A stretch of 64,000 nt of DNA, from NCBI RefSeq assembly GCF_004664715.2, contig NC_051084.1:63539334-63603333 (forward strand). Reading direction: 5' to 3'. This DNA comes from Peromyscus leucopus (Eukaryota; Chordata; Mammalia; Rodentia; Cricetidae). The notes beneath the pieces are model-generated. The model made no database searches. It worked only from the letters and a program-made list of their open reading frames with translations, and was not told the DNA's origin. Numbering within the stretch: the first letter of the stretch is position 1; the number at the start of each line of letters is the position of its first letter. A program made the translations under genes and the position numbers. Positions 11,173 to 22,804 of the stretch are shown one piece after another.

Positions 11173-14100
11173 TGGTCTTATATTAATAATAATAATTTAC
11201 AATTATTGATCTGAAATTACTGGTTGGTTTTTTTTTGCGTGTAAAAAAATGATGTATTGTTTCTTTTCATCCTCACAACAATTTTATGTGTTTAGTACTG
11301 CTACTAGTATCATTGCCTGAATATAATGAAGTTAAAATTCTCCAAATAACTAATTAGAGGCCCCCATACACAGCCTTTATCCTCCAGCAAAGACTCAGAC
11401 TCAGGACTCCAATATGCATACTTAAGATTTTTATGTATGTGTTGTGGGGTATAATTTTGGCTCATTTAACATTTAAAGATAGAATCAAGTTGCTCTGAAA
11501 CAAAGAACTCGACACAGAGCTACAGGATAGAAGCAGACATCAAATAAAACTGTTCATTGAGCATAAATGAGAATGACATTAAATCAGAAAGTCAGTAGAA
11601 TGGAAATGGTATTAGGGTAAAAGAAGGAGTAATATAAACAAGAGAAAAAGGGCTTGTGCACCAATAATAATAGGTCATTTTGCTAAAGACTGCCTGGCTT
11701 ATTGATTAAAAGTGTCATGTCTTATTCAAAATCCAAGATCTTAAGATCAAAAACCATTTTGTTTACCAGGCATTCATGAATTCTGTCACTCTAAGAATGT
11801 CACCCAATTAATAATGTTGTATTTTCGTGAAAGAAAGCTGAAACTCTTTCGAGAGTTTTTAACCTTTCTTATAATGTGGAAGAGCACAGGATGCTCTTCA
11901 GAGCTGATGCTCACAGGTAGATCTGAAAGTGGCTGTGCTCAATTTTTCCAACAACCTCACAGATGATGATTGTCAATTACCATTGCCTTTCCCAGCACCA
12001 CATTGGTGGAATTATTTTTGAATATTGCTTTTACATTTTCTGATCTAGTATGATCAATATGATTTGTATATGTAGTTTTCCTTTTAGTTTGCAACAATTT
12101 TGCTGACAGTTCATTCTGTTTAATCAAATCTGTAATGATATGGAGAGAGTGGAGTCGATTGGACCATCAAATATCCCTACATCTAAAATGACTCCATACT
12201 TCCTAAGTGTTGTGAATCTGATATTGTGCTCCATGAAGACTTAAGATTTGATGGAGGTACCATAGGGGTAAAATTGAGGAACAGAAAGGGGAGGCCAAGC
12301 AGGGCTCTAGGACTCTCACCTTTATACTAACTCTGACTGCACTGCTTCTTGTCTTTTATCTGTGAAGAAGGATTTGCATTAAATCACCCTCCCTCCCTCC
12401 CTTGGTACTGTTCTAATGAACTGACCTGAAAATAAGTGCATTAAGTGGCCATAGAACATAAAGACACTAATTAGTTCACTTGGGGATCAAATCCACGATA
12501 ACAGACTTATTCATGCTTTTCGCTATCCCCCAAACTATTCAGATAAAAGGAGAGGGAAAAAATAAACCTATCATATATATGACAATCCGTAAGAACAAAC
12601 ACTTTAAGTTTCAAATATAATCTGGTTGATTCTGTCAGAAGGAAACAATTCTGTCATTAGTTAGGAATAAGTAATAATTGAGTCTGGACCAACAGGAAAT
12701 CTTATTTCACAGCAAAAGGAATGCAAATAACCAGCAAACACAAAAAGATTATCATCTCTTGTCATCAAAGAAATTATAACATCATTTCAATGAGATGCTA
12801 TTTTTAAACTCTAAATTTATAAGTGCTTAAGATTACTATATATAATAATAATAGTTATCACTTCATATGCTTCTGGACTAGTTGATGAATATAGTTAAAT
12901 TATTGCTTACTTTATAAAGAGTAGAAACAAATTATTCTCAGATACTAAGAACTTGTCATAAAGATATAAGAATAAATGAAGAAATGAAACAAGCTCATTT
13001 GATTTAGAAAGTCCAGTAAAGAGCTAGCCATGCAAGAAATGTCGAAGTTCTTCAAAGAGCTTCATCCCACCCCATTCTTAGCGGTGTCTTCTTAGTTAAT
13101 CCTGACTATCACTTTGTTCCAGGAACTGTATTGCCCTTTAAATTCTTTTATTACCTCATGAATACTCCCGTATTCTGTTTATTGCTTGTTTTCTTTCTTT
13201 TGGTTTTCAACCTCCCAAGGAGAATTTGAGCTTTATTGAATGCCTCCTCATGCTCAAGAAAAATCCCCTTCACATTAGGTTGGCTGTTGTTTCCTTCACA
13301 CCCAATACTGCTCCAAGATGTGTCTCTGGAGATGGCCACATAGTTTGGTTTCTAAGAAATGGATTGTGAATGTGCATGATACTTGAAAAAAAATGCGTTC
13401 CTACCCAACATCCAACGTCCTTGGTAAAGGAACCAATTGTGGAACAACTTGTTTATACTAATTTGGAAGAACTGATGCACATATTACATCATACACATAA
13501 ATTATAACTATTCCATGTTTAATGACATTATAATAGGGGATAGATGTATGATAGAATATGAAGTAAAACATATTCAAAACTACACAATGAATAGTGTGTA
13601 TTTTGGAAAATAGTTACAGAACAATTATAGAATAAAAAAGTATTGCAAAAAATTGAATACTGAAGCATGGTAACAAATGCTTTCTTCTTTTGATGTTTTT
13701 CCACTTTAAAACCTGTTTTATCTATAAAGTAATTGTGCTATTTAACGAGAGAGAGGAGAAATTAATTGGAAAAATAAAAATTGCATCAGATAAAAAAAAA
13801 TTTAAAGCATTTCTCACAAGACAATATTATTGCTTCCTAGACTTATGCAGGCAGGAGCTGGAACTCATTGCATTCCCTAGAGAAGATTATCTGCTGGGAA
13901 AGCGACTGTACTTCAGACTTCCTGTGCTGTTGTAGGATCTGTTCCTTCAAAATGCTACAAGTCTCTCTTTATCATATCTTCTAACCAAATGGACAATCAG
14001 TAACCATATTATTTGGAAACAATAACAATTTTCTTGCACATACACACACATTTTCATTCTTTACTAAGAGAAAAGTACAGTTGTCATTTTCCGTAAATCT

Positions 14101-14310
14101 CAGTGCTCTCGAATAGAACAAAAAAAAAATAAGTTGCAGAATGAACATAGAGCTGGCTATGTATGCCTCTACATTATCAATTATTCATGCTTAAAGATCC
14201 ACAAACACAAAAATGGCCTAAATATTTATGTATATCTCATATATGACTCTAGAGAGATGCTGAACTTATCAGATTTATTGTAAGAATTTAAATTTTTTCC
14301 ACTTACTTTC
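11173..14310. other. 3-kb AT-rich stretch, no gene seen
   Basis: I find no SINE, LTR or L1 that I can name, and no exon. Short open frames (62 codons at 13151-13339 minus; 81 at 13690-13935 plus) lack recognisable similarity. A short CCCT run lies near 12390-12402. Confidence 0.45.
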
Positions 14311-14315
14311 AGCAA

Positions 14316-14316
<1 letters not shown>

Positions 14317-14349
<33 letters not shown>
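14317..14349. repeat. (TAA)n microsatellite
   Basis: About 11 TAA/AAT units. It gives poly-Tyr and poly-Leu runs in the antisense open frames at 14226-14478, which are artefacts. Confidence 0.97.
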
Positions 14350-14351
<2 letters not shown>

Positions 14352-14519
14352 TGAATAAAACCTTGAATTCCAGAATTGTGCAGGCCTCAAAATTCGTTCT
14401 CTTCTTATTGTAGAATTGAGAAAATTGAGAACCAAATATAACAGCATAAATCTTTTCTCTGAAGACAAATGTTAACACCTACATTTGAGAGCATATGAAC
14501 AGAAACCACCCATATTGTT

Positions 14520-14610
14520 TTCTTTGATTATTTATTTATTATTTTTTATTTTACCATAGAATTATATCATTCTCATTCCCCATTTCCCCATCCTCCTTCA
14601 AAGACAGTAA
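14520..14610 (-). mobile_element. Possible L1 3' end fragment, antisense
   Basis: A T-rich stretch followed by 'cattctcattccccatttcc' resembles the start of an antisense L1 3' UTR. It is too short to be sure. Confidence 0.3.
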
Positions 14611-14689
14611 TAACCAAAGGAACAGAGTTTACTGTCAGAAGCTAAACTCATAGTTTCACCATCCAGTTTTGATAAAGAGGGTTGGTTAG

Positions 14690-15115
14690 AAAAGGTTCAA
14701 TGGATGACTTTAGTTGTCAATCTAATACAGTGTGAGAAGAGAGCATCAGTGAGAGACTGTCAACATTAAGTTGGCTGTGGGCTTCAATGTGGGGGATCGT
14801 TTTAATTAACTTAATATGTATGGAAAGACTCAGTCCACAATGGGCAGCATCACTTCCTAGACAGATGGCCTGCGCTGTATAAGAGTAAAGAAGCCAAGCT
14901 GAGCATTATCAAGCAAGCACATGAACATGCATGCATGCATCTCTCTCTGCTCTTAGCTATGGATGTGATATGACTAGCTATTTGGATGTTCTGACTTGAC
15001 TTCCACAAAACGGTGTACCGCAACCAAGATTGTAAGCTGAAATAAACCCATCTCTCCCCTAAATTGCTTCTTGTCAGTGTATTTTATCAAAACCACAGAA
15101 ATGAAATTAAGGTAA
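14690..15115 (+). repeat. URR1-like interspersed repeat
   Basis: The fullest plus-strand copy of the family: 'tttagttgtcaatctaatac', 'gcttcaatgtgggggatcg', 'ccacaatgggcagcatcac', 'tctgctcttagctatggatg', 'aagctgaaataaaccc' and 'gtgtattttatcaaaacca', in order. No open frame. Confidence 0.7.
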
Positions 15116-15139
15116 AGGGTCATTATAATGAAACTCTCT

Positions 15140-15330
15140 TTCATTTGTATTTTGTTTTTAAACTTTTATTAAATTTGTTCTTTTATAAGGTCATACATAT
15201 ACATAGTATGTTATTGTCATCATCATCCCTACCCTCTCTGAAATGCCTCCATCTTTTTTTAACCCCACCTGTTCTATATAAATTTCTCCCATTCATCTTT
15301 GTTTGTTTAATGAATCATTGAGTTAAACCA
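15140..15330 (-). mobile_element. L1 3' end fragment, antisense
   Basis: 'acttttattaaatttgttc', 'ataaggtcatacatataca' and a C/T-rich block match the antisense pattern also seen near 9680. Confidence 0.5.
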
Positions 15331-15720
15331 GGGCCATCTGATTGAACATAGACTGGAACTAAACATTGGATCCTGGTCAGCTCATAATTGGGTTCATTAT
15401 TGAAGCAGATGTTGTCTTCTGCTCCAGAATTCATCAGTGACCAATAGCTCAATAGCAAGAGTTAGGCCCCTGTAAGGTCCACCCAATTTACAACTGACTG
15501 TTGGCAGACTCAGCCTTGTGAAGGCCCCTCGCAGGCAGCTCAGCTGGTATGAAATCATAATTATATCGGTAATTTTATGCCCAGAAGATAACATTTCATA
15601 GTAAAATCCTCTTTTAAATATATGGACTAATATAAACACTCAGATGAGTCATGAAGATCTGTTCATTAATACTATTCACAGCATGATTGGATGGCTATTA
15701 CCTTTCTGGTAGGAAGATAT
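15331..15720. other. Non-coding DNA, no feature assigned
   Basis: Contains an 80-codon antisense open frame (15397-15639) without recognisable homology. Part of it may belong to an old L1 3' UTR, because 'gaagcagatgttgtcttctg' recalls the similar phrase near 43390. Confidence 0.3.
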
Positions 15721-15724
15721 TTTC

Positions 15725-16080
15725 TCTTTTTTATGTGTATGTATGTGGTGTTCATGTCCTATGCAATTTCAAGCATGTATAGTTGCACATGTATTCACAT
15801 ACGTGGAGTATTGAGGGTGGAATAAGGAGTCTTCCTCACTTACTCTCTAATGTAATTAATGGAGGTAGAGTCTCTCACTTGAACCTGGTCCTCATTAATG
15901 TGGCTTGTCTAGTCAGCTACCCACTTCTGGGAATCCCATCACAGCCTCCAGAATGCTGGAATTACAGGTGGGCTACAATGCCCACCTAGTATTTATGTGA
16001 GCTCTGGGGGCCCAAACTCAGATGTTCACACTTGCATGGCAGGTATTTTAATGCCTGAACAGTTTCCCCAGATCCAGTAA
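15725..16080 (-). mobile_element. B4-type SINE, antisense
   Basis: 'gtgtatgtatgtggtgttca', a B1-like middle ('cagcctccagaatgctggaa', 'ttacaggtgggctacaatg') and an antisense tRNA-like head ('cctgaacagtttccccag') give the B4 composite in reverse. Diverged. Confidence 0.65.
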
Positions 16081-17455
16081 AAAGGAAAATTCTAACTGTA
16101 AAACATTGTAGAAGGATAAACTTACATACCAAAATTACATATCAAATTATTGGAAAAGATAATTTACATGCATTTGGCATGATAATCTCTTAGGCTCTTT
16201 GTGTGCTGTTAAAAAACTCATGATTTCAATATCTTAATCATTTGGACATGTTGCACACTATTGATAGCCTATATGCAGTGTGCATTCAATATTTGAAAAC
16301 TTATTTTGAAAAGAGAATTGTTTCTGTTTTATGCATAAATCTGACAGAATCTTATTAAAGATTTGATGAAACATCCCAAGAAATTATAACAATAGGGCAC
16401 ATATTCCCAATGATAAAAATTGTGCTTGATTTAAATACAAGATGAATATTAATAGCATGCTTTGTTCCCTTATAAATGCCTTCCCAATTTTACTCCTTTC
16501 CCTGGGTCAATGGTCTTTAAGCTGAGTTCTGAGCAGTTTGCACAGTCTTATTATCTGCAAAATTATGCACAAAATCCATGGGTATCCTGTGAGACTCTGT
16601 AGAATCGAGTGCATTAATTCCTATTAATTCTTGCATTTGCTCAAATATTCTTCCAGTTGCTATGCCACATGCATTCAATTATGGGTAATGGGGATGCTTT
16701 GAAATACCGCATCCTGGTGTCAAATGTTTTGAAAATCTTTTGGGGGACGTTTGTTTGCTTTTACTAACAAGTCCAAAATTGTGCCTACTGGGCCTCTCCA
16801 GTGGAAACAAAGGTTGCACATTGCTATGAGAAAACAATATTGTCATATGGCTGATATCTGTCAAGTGGAGAATAACTCTCAGCTCAGGAGTGAAGAGCAG
16901 AAGTAGGAAGGAGGAAATAGGCATTCAAAGGTGAGAACTGCCCTTTTCCCCCTGGAAGATAATGTTTTTTAAGACAACCAGAAGAAAGTTTTTATTTTAG
17001 AGTCTCTCTCTCCCCAGGCTTTACAAAATGTAGACACTGTGTTGTCAAGCTACAAAATTAGAGCTCTGATTACCTTAAAAAAGTTTAACTTGTCAGAATT
17101 TCCTCCTAGCATGTAAAACAGCCCTTTGTAGTACCTCATGCCACATTTTCACTCCTTTAAAACATACCGTGGAGAGCATCTTGTCCAAAAGAGTCAACAT
17201 CAATGCTTTTCACATCCTGCCAATTGATTCTTAGAACACTTTATTTCCCACTGGGCAAATCTTCACAACTTTTTGGAGTATGACAAATGCATTTTAGTTC
17301 TAAAGTTACCAGAGGACTGGAGAATTATTTGGATTTGGTATTGGGTCTACAAATAAATGTAAACCAATGGATACATGTATGGGATACGTACACACAGTAC
17401 ATACATATATGACATGTTGATAAAATACAATTTGTGAAAAGTTTGATAAAATAAT
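16081..17455. other. AT-rich non-coding DNA, no feature seen
   Basis: No repeat or exon recognised. Antisense open frames of 81-84 codons (16679-16924, 17306-17560) have no recognisable similarity. Confidence 0.45.
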
Positions 17456-17457
17456 TA

Positions 17458-17640
17458 TAGGGCTGGAGCAATAACTCAGTGGACAAAAGTACATTCTGAG
17501 CAAGCCTGATGACCTAAATTGTATTTGAGAACTTAAACAGAAAGCCAGATGTTGCAGCATGCATCAGTAATACCAGTATTTTTATGGGGAAATGAGAGAT
17601 GGAGACAGTAGCATCATGGTGAAATAGAAGATGGAAATAG
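17458..17640 (+). mobile_element. B4-type SINE, diverged
   Basis: 'agggctggagcaataactca' is a tRNA-type SINE head. It is followed by 'gcaagcctgatgacctaaat' and a B1-like portion. The 3' end abuts the LTR that starts at 17647. Confidence 0.6.
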
Positions 17641-17646
17641 TAGAAT

Positions 17647-18127
17647 TGTTGGTTGCTTGTTTGTTCTTTTTATTCTTCTGGCTCTTTTGGGGAGGGCCAC
17701 CACTCAACTCCCAAATAAATCACATACAGAGTCTTATTCTTAATTATAAATGCCCAGACTTAGCTTAGCTTGTTTCTAGCCAGCTTTTCTTAACAAATTA
17801 TCCTGCCCACCTTTTCCCTCTGGGATTTTCCTTACCTTACTTCTGTAATCTTACTTTCACCCTTACTCAGTGGCTGGCTTGGTGACTGGCACCTGACATC
17901 CTCCTCTCCTTGTTTTCTAGCTTCTTTTCCTCCCAGCTGTTTCCTTCTATTTATTCTCTCTGCCTGCCGGCTCCACCTATCCTTTCTCCCGCTTTGTCAT
18001 TGGCTGTTCAGTTCTTTATTTATTACACCACTGGATGTTTTAGACAGGCAAAGTATTGCAGCTTCACAGAATTAAACAAATGCAACATAAACAAAAGTAA
18101 TGCACCTTAAAATAATATTCTGCAACA
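17647..18127 (-). mobile_element. Solo LTR, ERVK-like, antisense
   Basis: A 481-bp block begins TG and ends CA, flanked by the perfect 6-bp duplication tagaat (17641-17646 and 18128-18133). It is clearly related to the block at 59594-60038: shared 'ctcccaaataaatcaca', 'agccagcttttcttaac', 'gttttagacaggca', 'aaaataatattct'. Orientation is inferred from the related provirus at 46216-49499, whose primer site and polypurine tract are visible. A 6-bp duplication is typical of class II elements. No internal region remains. Confidence 0.85.
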
Positions 18128-18375
18128 TAGAATCAGCCAGAAATTCAAACACCCCTAGCCTAGAATGTACTGTGCAGTAGAAAAAAAAAACAAGAAAGAG
18201 ACTATGGCTCAAATCAGATGAAGGAGAGAAGTGACTCCAAAATGTTTTTCTCTGACCTGCACTTGTATGCTGTGGCTCATACATGCTTGTGATACACAAC
18301 CAAAGACTTTTTTAAAAAGCATTTTAAAATTAGTAATAGGTGACGAATCAAAAATTGTGATTAATATGAAATGCC

Positions 18376-18505
18376 TTATCCAGGTATGGTGACTCATGCC
18401 TTTACTTACAAGCACTCGGGCAGATGAGGCAGGAATATTGTGAGTGTGAGTTTGGTTTGGCTAAATAGTGAAGCTCTGTCTTACAGGAAAGGCAAGGAAT
18501 ACTCT
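18376..18505 (+). mobile_element. Degraded B1 SINE
   Basis: 'ccaggtatggtgactcatgc' and 'aagctctgtcttacagg' mark a diverged sense-strand B1. Confidence 0.65.
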
Positions 18506-19789
18506 TTGAATAGGAGAAAAAGATGCAGTAGATTTTTAAGTCAGTGGATTCCTGCATTTCCATCATCCCAAGTCTCTCCTATTTAGATTATTTCACTATA
18601 CACAATATCCCATGATATTCATTGTCAAAACTTTCATCACCATTTTAAAATCTGATTTTAAAAAATTAAATACAATGCATTATAAAGATCCTGAAAGTTG
18701 AAATATCAAGGGAGATATTCAATACCTGGCTACTTCTTATTGTGTATCATTGGTATGCAGCTAAATAATCTGACAAATTGATTGGAAAAGTTTAAAGGGA
18801 TTTCTTGGTTCATGTGTCCTAGGATGATCAGTTCCAAATCAGCAATGTGCTATCAAGGAGGAGAGAGGAGAAAAAATACGAACAACTCTTTTACATCACT
18901 CTGTGAAGAGCTGACTTTACCTCATCACTGCTTTGGAATGATGTATAACTCATCTTACCCTTTACTCTGTAGAACTACAACTATAATGTATTTCTAACAG
19001 ACAATCTCAGGGGATCAAATAAAGACAATACCAGCATCAAACGGTTTATCAGAGAACTGTAGGAACAAGAAGGAGCAATGCCAGAAGTCCATCAGATGTG
19101 CTAAAGTTTTGGTAAAGCCCATATTTAGAAGAAGTGTGTGTTCTTGAAGTCATCGGCAGAATGGAAAACACTATCGGTAAATAATTTGAAATATTTGAGC
19201 AATGGCTACAGAAGAAAATACAATAGTAATACATGTATGCAGCAACTTATCTGGTAAGGTACCTATGCTCCTGTAAACAAACTCCCACCTCTGCTCCAGC
19301 ATGCAAAATGAAATTCATTGATTCATCAATTTTTTTTTTTTTTTTTTAAGATGTGAATGTAAAAGGCAGACTAGTTGAGAAGAAGGTATCAGTAAGCATG
19401 AGAGGGAGACAAAAGAGTGCATGGGCAGAGGAGAACATGATTAAAATACATTATGTACATATATGAAAATGAGGCCAATTATTACATGCAATTATCATTT
19501 TCTTATAAAATATTGAAATAAAAATATCTAACAATGGATTGGCAAATCCATTAGTGAGTGACATAAGAATGACAAATGCATTAGTGAATGAAGAGAAGCT
19601 TGTAGAAGATAATAGCTGTTGAGGTACTGCTGTCAAAAAAAAAGCTTGAAACTCAAAGTAGGCTCTTGCAATTAAGAAAGCAAGAGCTCCTCCCTAACCA
19701 ATGAAAAGCAGTCCATTTTAAGTGCTTCAGTATTAAAGTTGATATAAAGACACTTGGCTCTCATCTCATAGGGGATAAAAGATAGCTGA
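18506..19789. other. AT-rich non-coding DNA
   Basis: No gene seen. A run of 17 T at about 19330-19346 is the only low-complexity tract of note. Open frames of 61-71 codons lack recognisable similarity. Confidence 0.45.
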
Positions 19790-19968
19790 TCTGATCAAGC
19801 AGTGATGGCACATGCCTATCTATAATCCCAGCACTCGAGAGGCTTCAAAACAGGCAGATCTCTGTGAGTTTAAGGCTAGTCTGATCTACAAAGCAAGTTC
19901 TAGATTAGATTAGTCAGAGCTATTATTATATAGAGAAACTCTGTCTCAACCCCCCCCCAAAAAAAATG
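19790..19968 (+). mobile_element. B1 SINE, moderately diverged
   Basis: 'ataatcccagcactcgagag', 'aggcagatctctgtgagttt', 'agagaaactctgtctcaac' and a C-run/A-run end. A roughly 15-bp stretch near 19905 (agattagatt) looks like a small internal duplication. Confidence 0.8.
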
Positions 19969-20109
19969 ATAGTTGATGCTAGAGACAAAATTGAGTGAGC
20001 ATTACCCATGAACACACATTTATGTTATCCCATGTTCCCGTGTGATAAAAGTTTCATTAAAAAATGTACAGCAACAGAAAAGAGAAAATCAAAATTCCAT
20101 GTGTTTTTC

Positions 20110-20499
20110 TTTTTTTTCTCTTTTGTTTTTTTCATTTTTTTATTAAGAAATTTTCTACTCATACCACCCACAGATCCCACCTCCTCCCTCCTCTCCCCCC
20201 CTTCAGGCCTCCCTCCCAAGTCACCCCACATCCCCACATCCACCAAATCAAGGTCTCCCATGGGGAGTGAGCAGAGCCCAGCACACCACACCGGGCTCCC
20301 AAAAGCCTGTCCATGCACCAGGGATGGATCCCGATCCTCCTGCCTGGGTGCCCCTCAAAGAGTTCGAGTCAAACAATCATTTTCCATATCCAGAGGGCCT
20401 AGTTTAGTCCCAAGGGGGCTCCACAGCCACTAGTCTACAGTTCATGGGCTTCCACTAGTGTGGCCGGTCGTCTCTGCACATCTTCCCATCATGGTCTCC
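20110..20499 (-). mobile_element. L1 3' UTR fragment, 5'-truncated, antisense
   Basis: Starts with a T-rich tail (antisense A-tail), then 'caccacaccgggctccc', 'agggatggatcccgatcctc', 'agagggcctagtttagtcc', 'cagttcatgggcttccac' and 'cacatcttcccatcatgg': the L1 3' UTR in reverse. An imperfect 10-bp flank, tgtgtttttc (20100-20109) and tgcgtttttc (20500-20509), is probably its target duplication. The 141-codon frame across it (20008-20433) is only translated UTR. Confidence 0.85.
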
Positions 20500-20509
20500 T
20501 GCGTTTTTC

Positions 20510-20999
20510 AAACACACTGGTGAACACATCATGTAAGTGGGTTATGGAAAGGTGAAGAAAGCTTGGTTATAGCTTTCAGATATTATCAGATGGCATTCTT
20601 ATCTTGGGGTTCGTAGCAGCTAAGTTGTCTGTACATTAAAAAGAACTTAAATAGTAGTCACAAGGACATTATGTCATACAGAGAGGTGGTCAATAAATCA
20701 TTATTAAAGCACATAATAAATTTTAACCAGGCTCTAGACCTCAACATCCCAACCTCTCTGTAATCATTGAAGCTCAAATTTGTTAATCAGTTTTTTTTTT
20801 TAGAATGTCCAATATGGAGGTATAGTTCACTTACAGAAACTTTAGTCCACAAAGTCAAAATAGAGAATTTGCATCATGAAGAAGACACTGCCTACATCCA
20901 GAAAATGAGTTATTTTCTTGGAAGGAATTAAAAAAGTTTAGGCTGAATAAAGAAACACGCAGTGAAAATATGGCTGCTAATGCTACATACATAAAGATT
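20510..20999. other. Non-coding DNA, no feature seen
   Basis: AT-rich with a short T-run at about 20791-20801. Confidence 0.4.
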
Positions 21000-21113
21000 A
21001 TGCTGGCTACTTTTATGTCAACTTGCCACAAGGTATAGTTATCTGAGAGGAAAGAACTTCAATTGATGTTTCCATAAGACTGTGCTGTGACCTAGCCTAT
21101 AGAGCATTTTCTT

Positions 21114-21180
21114 TTCCTTCCCTTCCCTTCCTTCCTTCCTTCCTTCCTTCCTTCCTTCCTTCCTTCCTCTCTTTCTCTCC
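21114..21180. repeat. (CTTC)n polypyrimidine tract
   Basis: About ten CCTT units with flanking T/C-rich variants. It sits where the antisense tail of the L1 is expected. Confidence 0.95.
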
Positions 21181-21899
21181 TAAATGAAAATAGATTCTTC
21201 TCTTATGCAATATGCCACAATTTCCCATTCCCTCCACTCCGCCCAGCTCCCCACCAACCACTCCCCCTCTATTTCCCTTCAGAAAAGAGCAGGCCTGAGA
21301 GAGACAACAACCAAACATGACAAAACAAAATGCATTAAGACAAGGCAAGGGCACTCACACCAAGGCTGGAAAAGAGTTCCAAGAGCATGCAAAAGAGTCA
21401 GAGATACACCTGCTTCTCTGTTAGGAGTCGCACACAAACACCAAGCTAACAGCCATAACATGTATACAGAGGACTTGATACAGACCCCGTGCTAATTGTC
21501 TCTGTGAGACCATGTGAACCCTGCTTACTTAATTCAGTGGGACCTGTCCTTTTGGTGTCTTCCATCCCCTCTGACTCCTATATTCTTTCCTCTCCCTCTT
21601 CCATGAGTTCTCTGAGTTCCAATGGGAAGGACCCAATGGACACTCCAAATTTAGACTCTCTGCATAAGATTTGGCTGTGGGTCTCTGCACCCACTCCTAT
21701 CTACTGCCAGCTGCTAGCACAGACCTTTAGCTCAATAATTCATAAGTGGGGCCTAATGAAACTGAAAATTTTCTGTGAAGGCAAAGGACACCATCAATCA
21801 GACAAAATGGCAGCCTACAAAATGGGAAGAGATTTTTACCAACTCCATATCCGATAGGGATCTAATAACCAAAACATATAAATAACTCAATAAACTAGA
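21114..21899 (-). mobile_element. L1 insertion with internal inversion (twin-priming type)
   Basis: The proximal part (21114 to about 21735) reads as an antisense L1 3' UTR behind a CTTC-rich stretch that stands for the tail. The distal part (about 21736-21899) reads as L1 ORF2 C-terminal sequence on the plus strand (conceptual WGLMKLKIFCEGKG, then KMGRDFYQ). The opposite orientations meet inside one insert. Matching flanks tagagcattttctt (21100-21113) and tagaacattttctt (21900-21913; one mismatch) are the target duplication. The ORF2 part is a short non-functional scrap. Confidence 0.8.
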
Positions 21900-22252
21900 T
21901 AGAACATTTTCTTAGTTAGTGACTGATAATTGAGAGCCCAGCTCACTGTGAGTAGTGGCACCCCTGGTCTGGTGGTCCTCGGTTCTATAAGAAAACAGAC
22001 TGAGCAAGCCATGGGGAGCCCACCAGTAAGCAGCTCTCCTCCACGACCTCTGCATCAGTTCCTGCCTCCAGGTTCCTTCCCTATTTGAGTTCCTGTCCTG
22101 ATTTCCTGCAATTATGATGTGGAACTATAAGCCAAATAAACCCTTTCCTCCCAATATTGATTTTGGTCATGGTGTTTCATCATAGAAGTAGTAACCTTAA
22201 CTAAGACAAAACTCTTCTTTATACTTTCAAGGATTAAAAAACGAAATTGTGA

Positions 22253-22432
22253 GCCGGGCGGTGGTGGCGCACGCCTTTAATCCCAGCACTCGGGAGGCAG
22301 AGCCAGGCGGATCTCTGTGAGTTTGAGGCCAGCCTGGGCTACCAAGTGAGTTCCAGGAAAGGCGCAAAGCTACACAGAGAAACCCTGTCTCGAAAAACCA
22401 AAAAAAACAAAAAAAAAAAAAAAAAAAAAAAA
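22253..22432 (+). mobile_element. B1 SINE, young, near consensus
   Basis: 'gccgggcggtggtggcgca', 'tgagtttgaggccagcctgg', 'ggaaaggcgcaaagctacac', 'aaaccctgtctcgaaaaac', then an A-rich tail. Flanked by aaaaaacgaaattgtg on both sides (about 22236-22251 and 22427-22442). It retains its CpG sites, which suggests a recent insertion. Confidence 0.95.
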
Positions 22433-22607
22433 CGAAATTGTGTTTCAGAAAAACACATTTCAACAGTATGTCCTTTAATAATATTAGCATAATGTTAGCT
22501 TCTCTGGGATCCCAGTTCATCAGAACCAAGGCTTCTTGCATAGCTTGTCTGGGTCAACATAAGCCAGAGTTTCATCAAGCATAGTTTCAAAGTATTCAGT
22601 TTTGAGT

Positions 22608-22611
<4 letters not shown>

Positions 22612-22655
<44 letters not shown>
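22612..22655. repeat. (TA)n microsatellite
   Basis: About 22 TA units directly next to an antisense B1; it probably grew from the B1 tail or target. Confidence 0.97.
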
Positions 22656-22657
<2 letters not shown>

Positions 22658-22804
22658 TTTTTTGAGACAGGGTTTCTCTGTGTAGTTTTGGTGCCTGTCC
22701 TGGATCTTGCTCTGTAGACCAGGGTGGCCTCAAACTCACAGAGATCTGTCTGATTCTGCCTCCCGAGTCCTGGGATTAAAGTTGTATACCACCACCGCCC
22801 AGCT
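22656..22804 (-). mobile_element. B1 SINE, antisense
   Basis: 'tttgagacagggtttctctg', 'cctcaaactcacagagatct' and 'accaccaccgcccagc' give an antisense B1 with moderate divergence. Confidence 0.9.

Larger units (their letters stand above)
21000..22205 (+). repeat. URR1-like repeat, split by an L1 insertion
   Basis: The first part (21000-21113: 'tggctacttttatgtcaac', 'cataagactgtgctgtgacc') and the second part (21900-22205: 'gcccagctcactgtgagtag', 'actataagccaaataaac', 'ggtcatggtgtttcatcat') form one element in sense orientation. The L1 at 21114-21899 separates them. Confidence 0.75.

Noticed and set aside
20008..20433. 141-codon Pro/Ser-rich open frame
   Set aside because: It is the translated antisense 3' UTR of an L1.
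21489..21857. 122-codon open frame ending in L1 ORF2-like sequence
   Set aside because: It joins an antisense 3' UTR to a scrap of ORF2 across an inversion; not a gene.
22227..22541. Open frames with the recurring 'FFETGFLCVALRLSWNSLG' type sequence, also at 7729, 31643, 40692 and 62699
   Set aside because: They are antisense B1 SINEs in translation, not a protein family.
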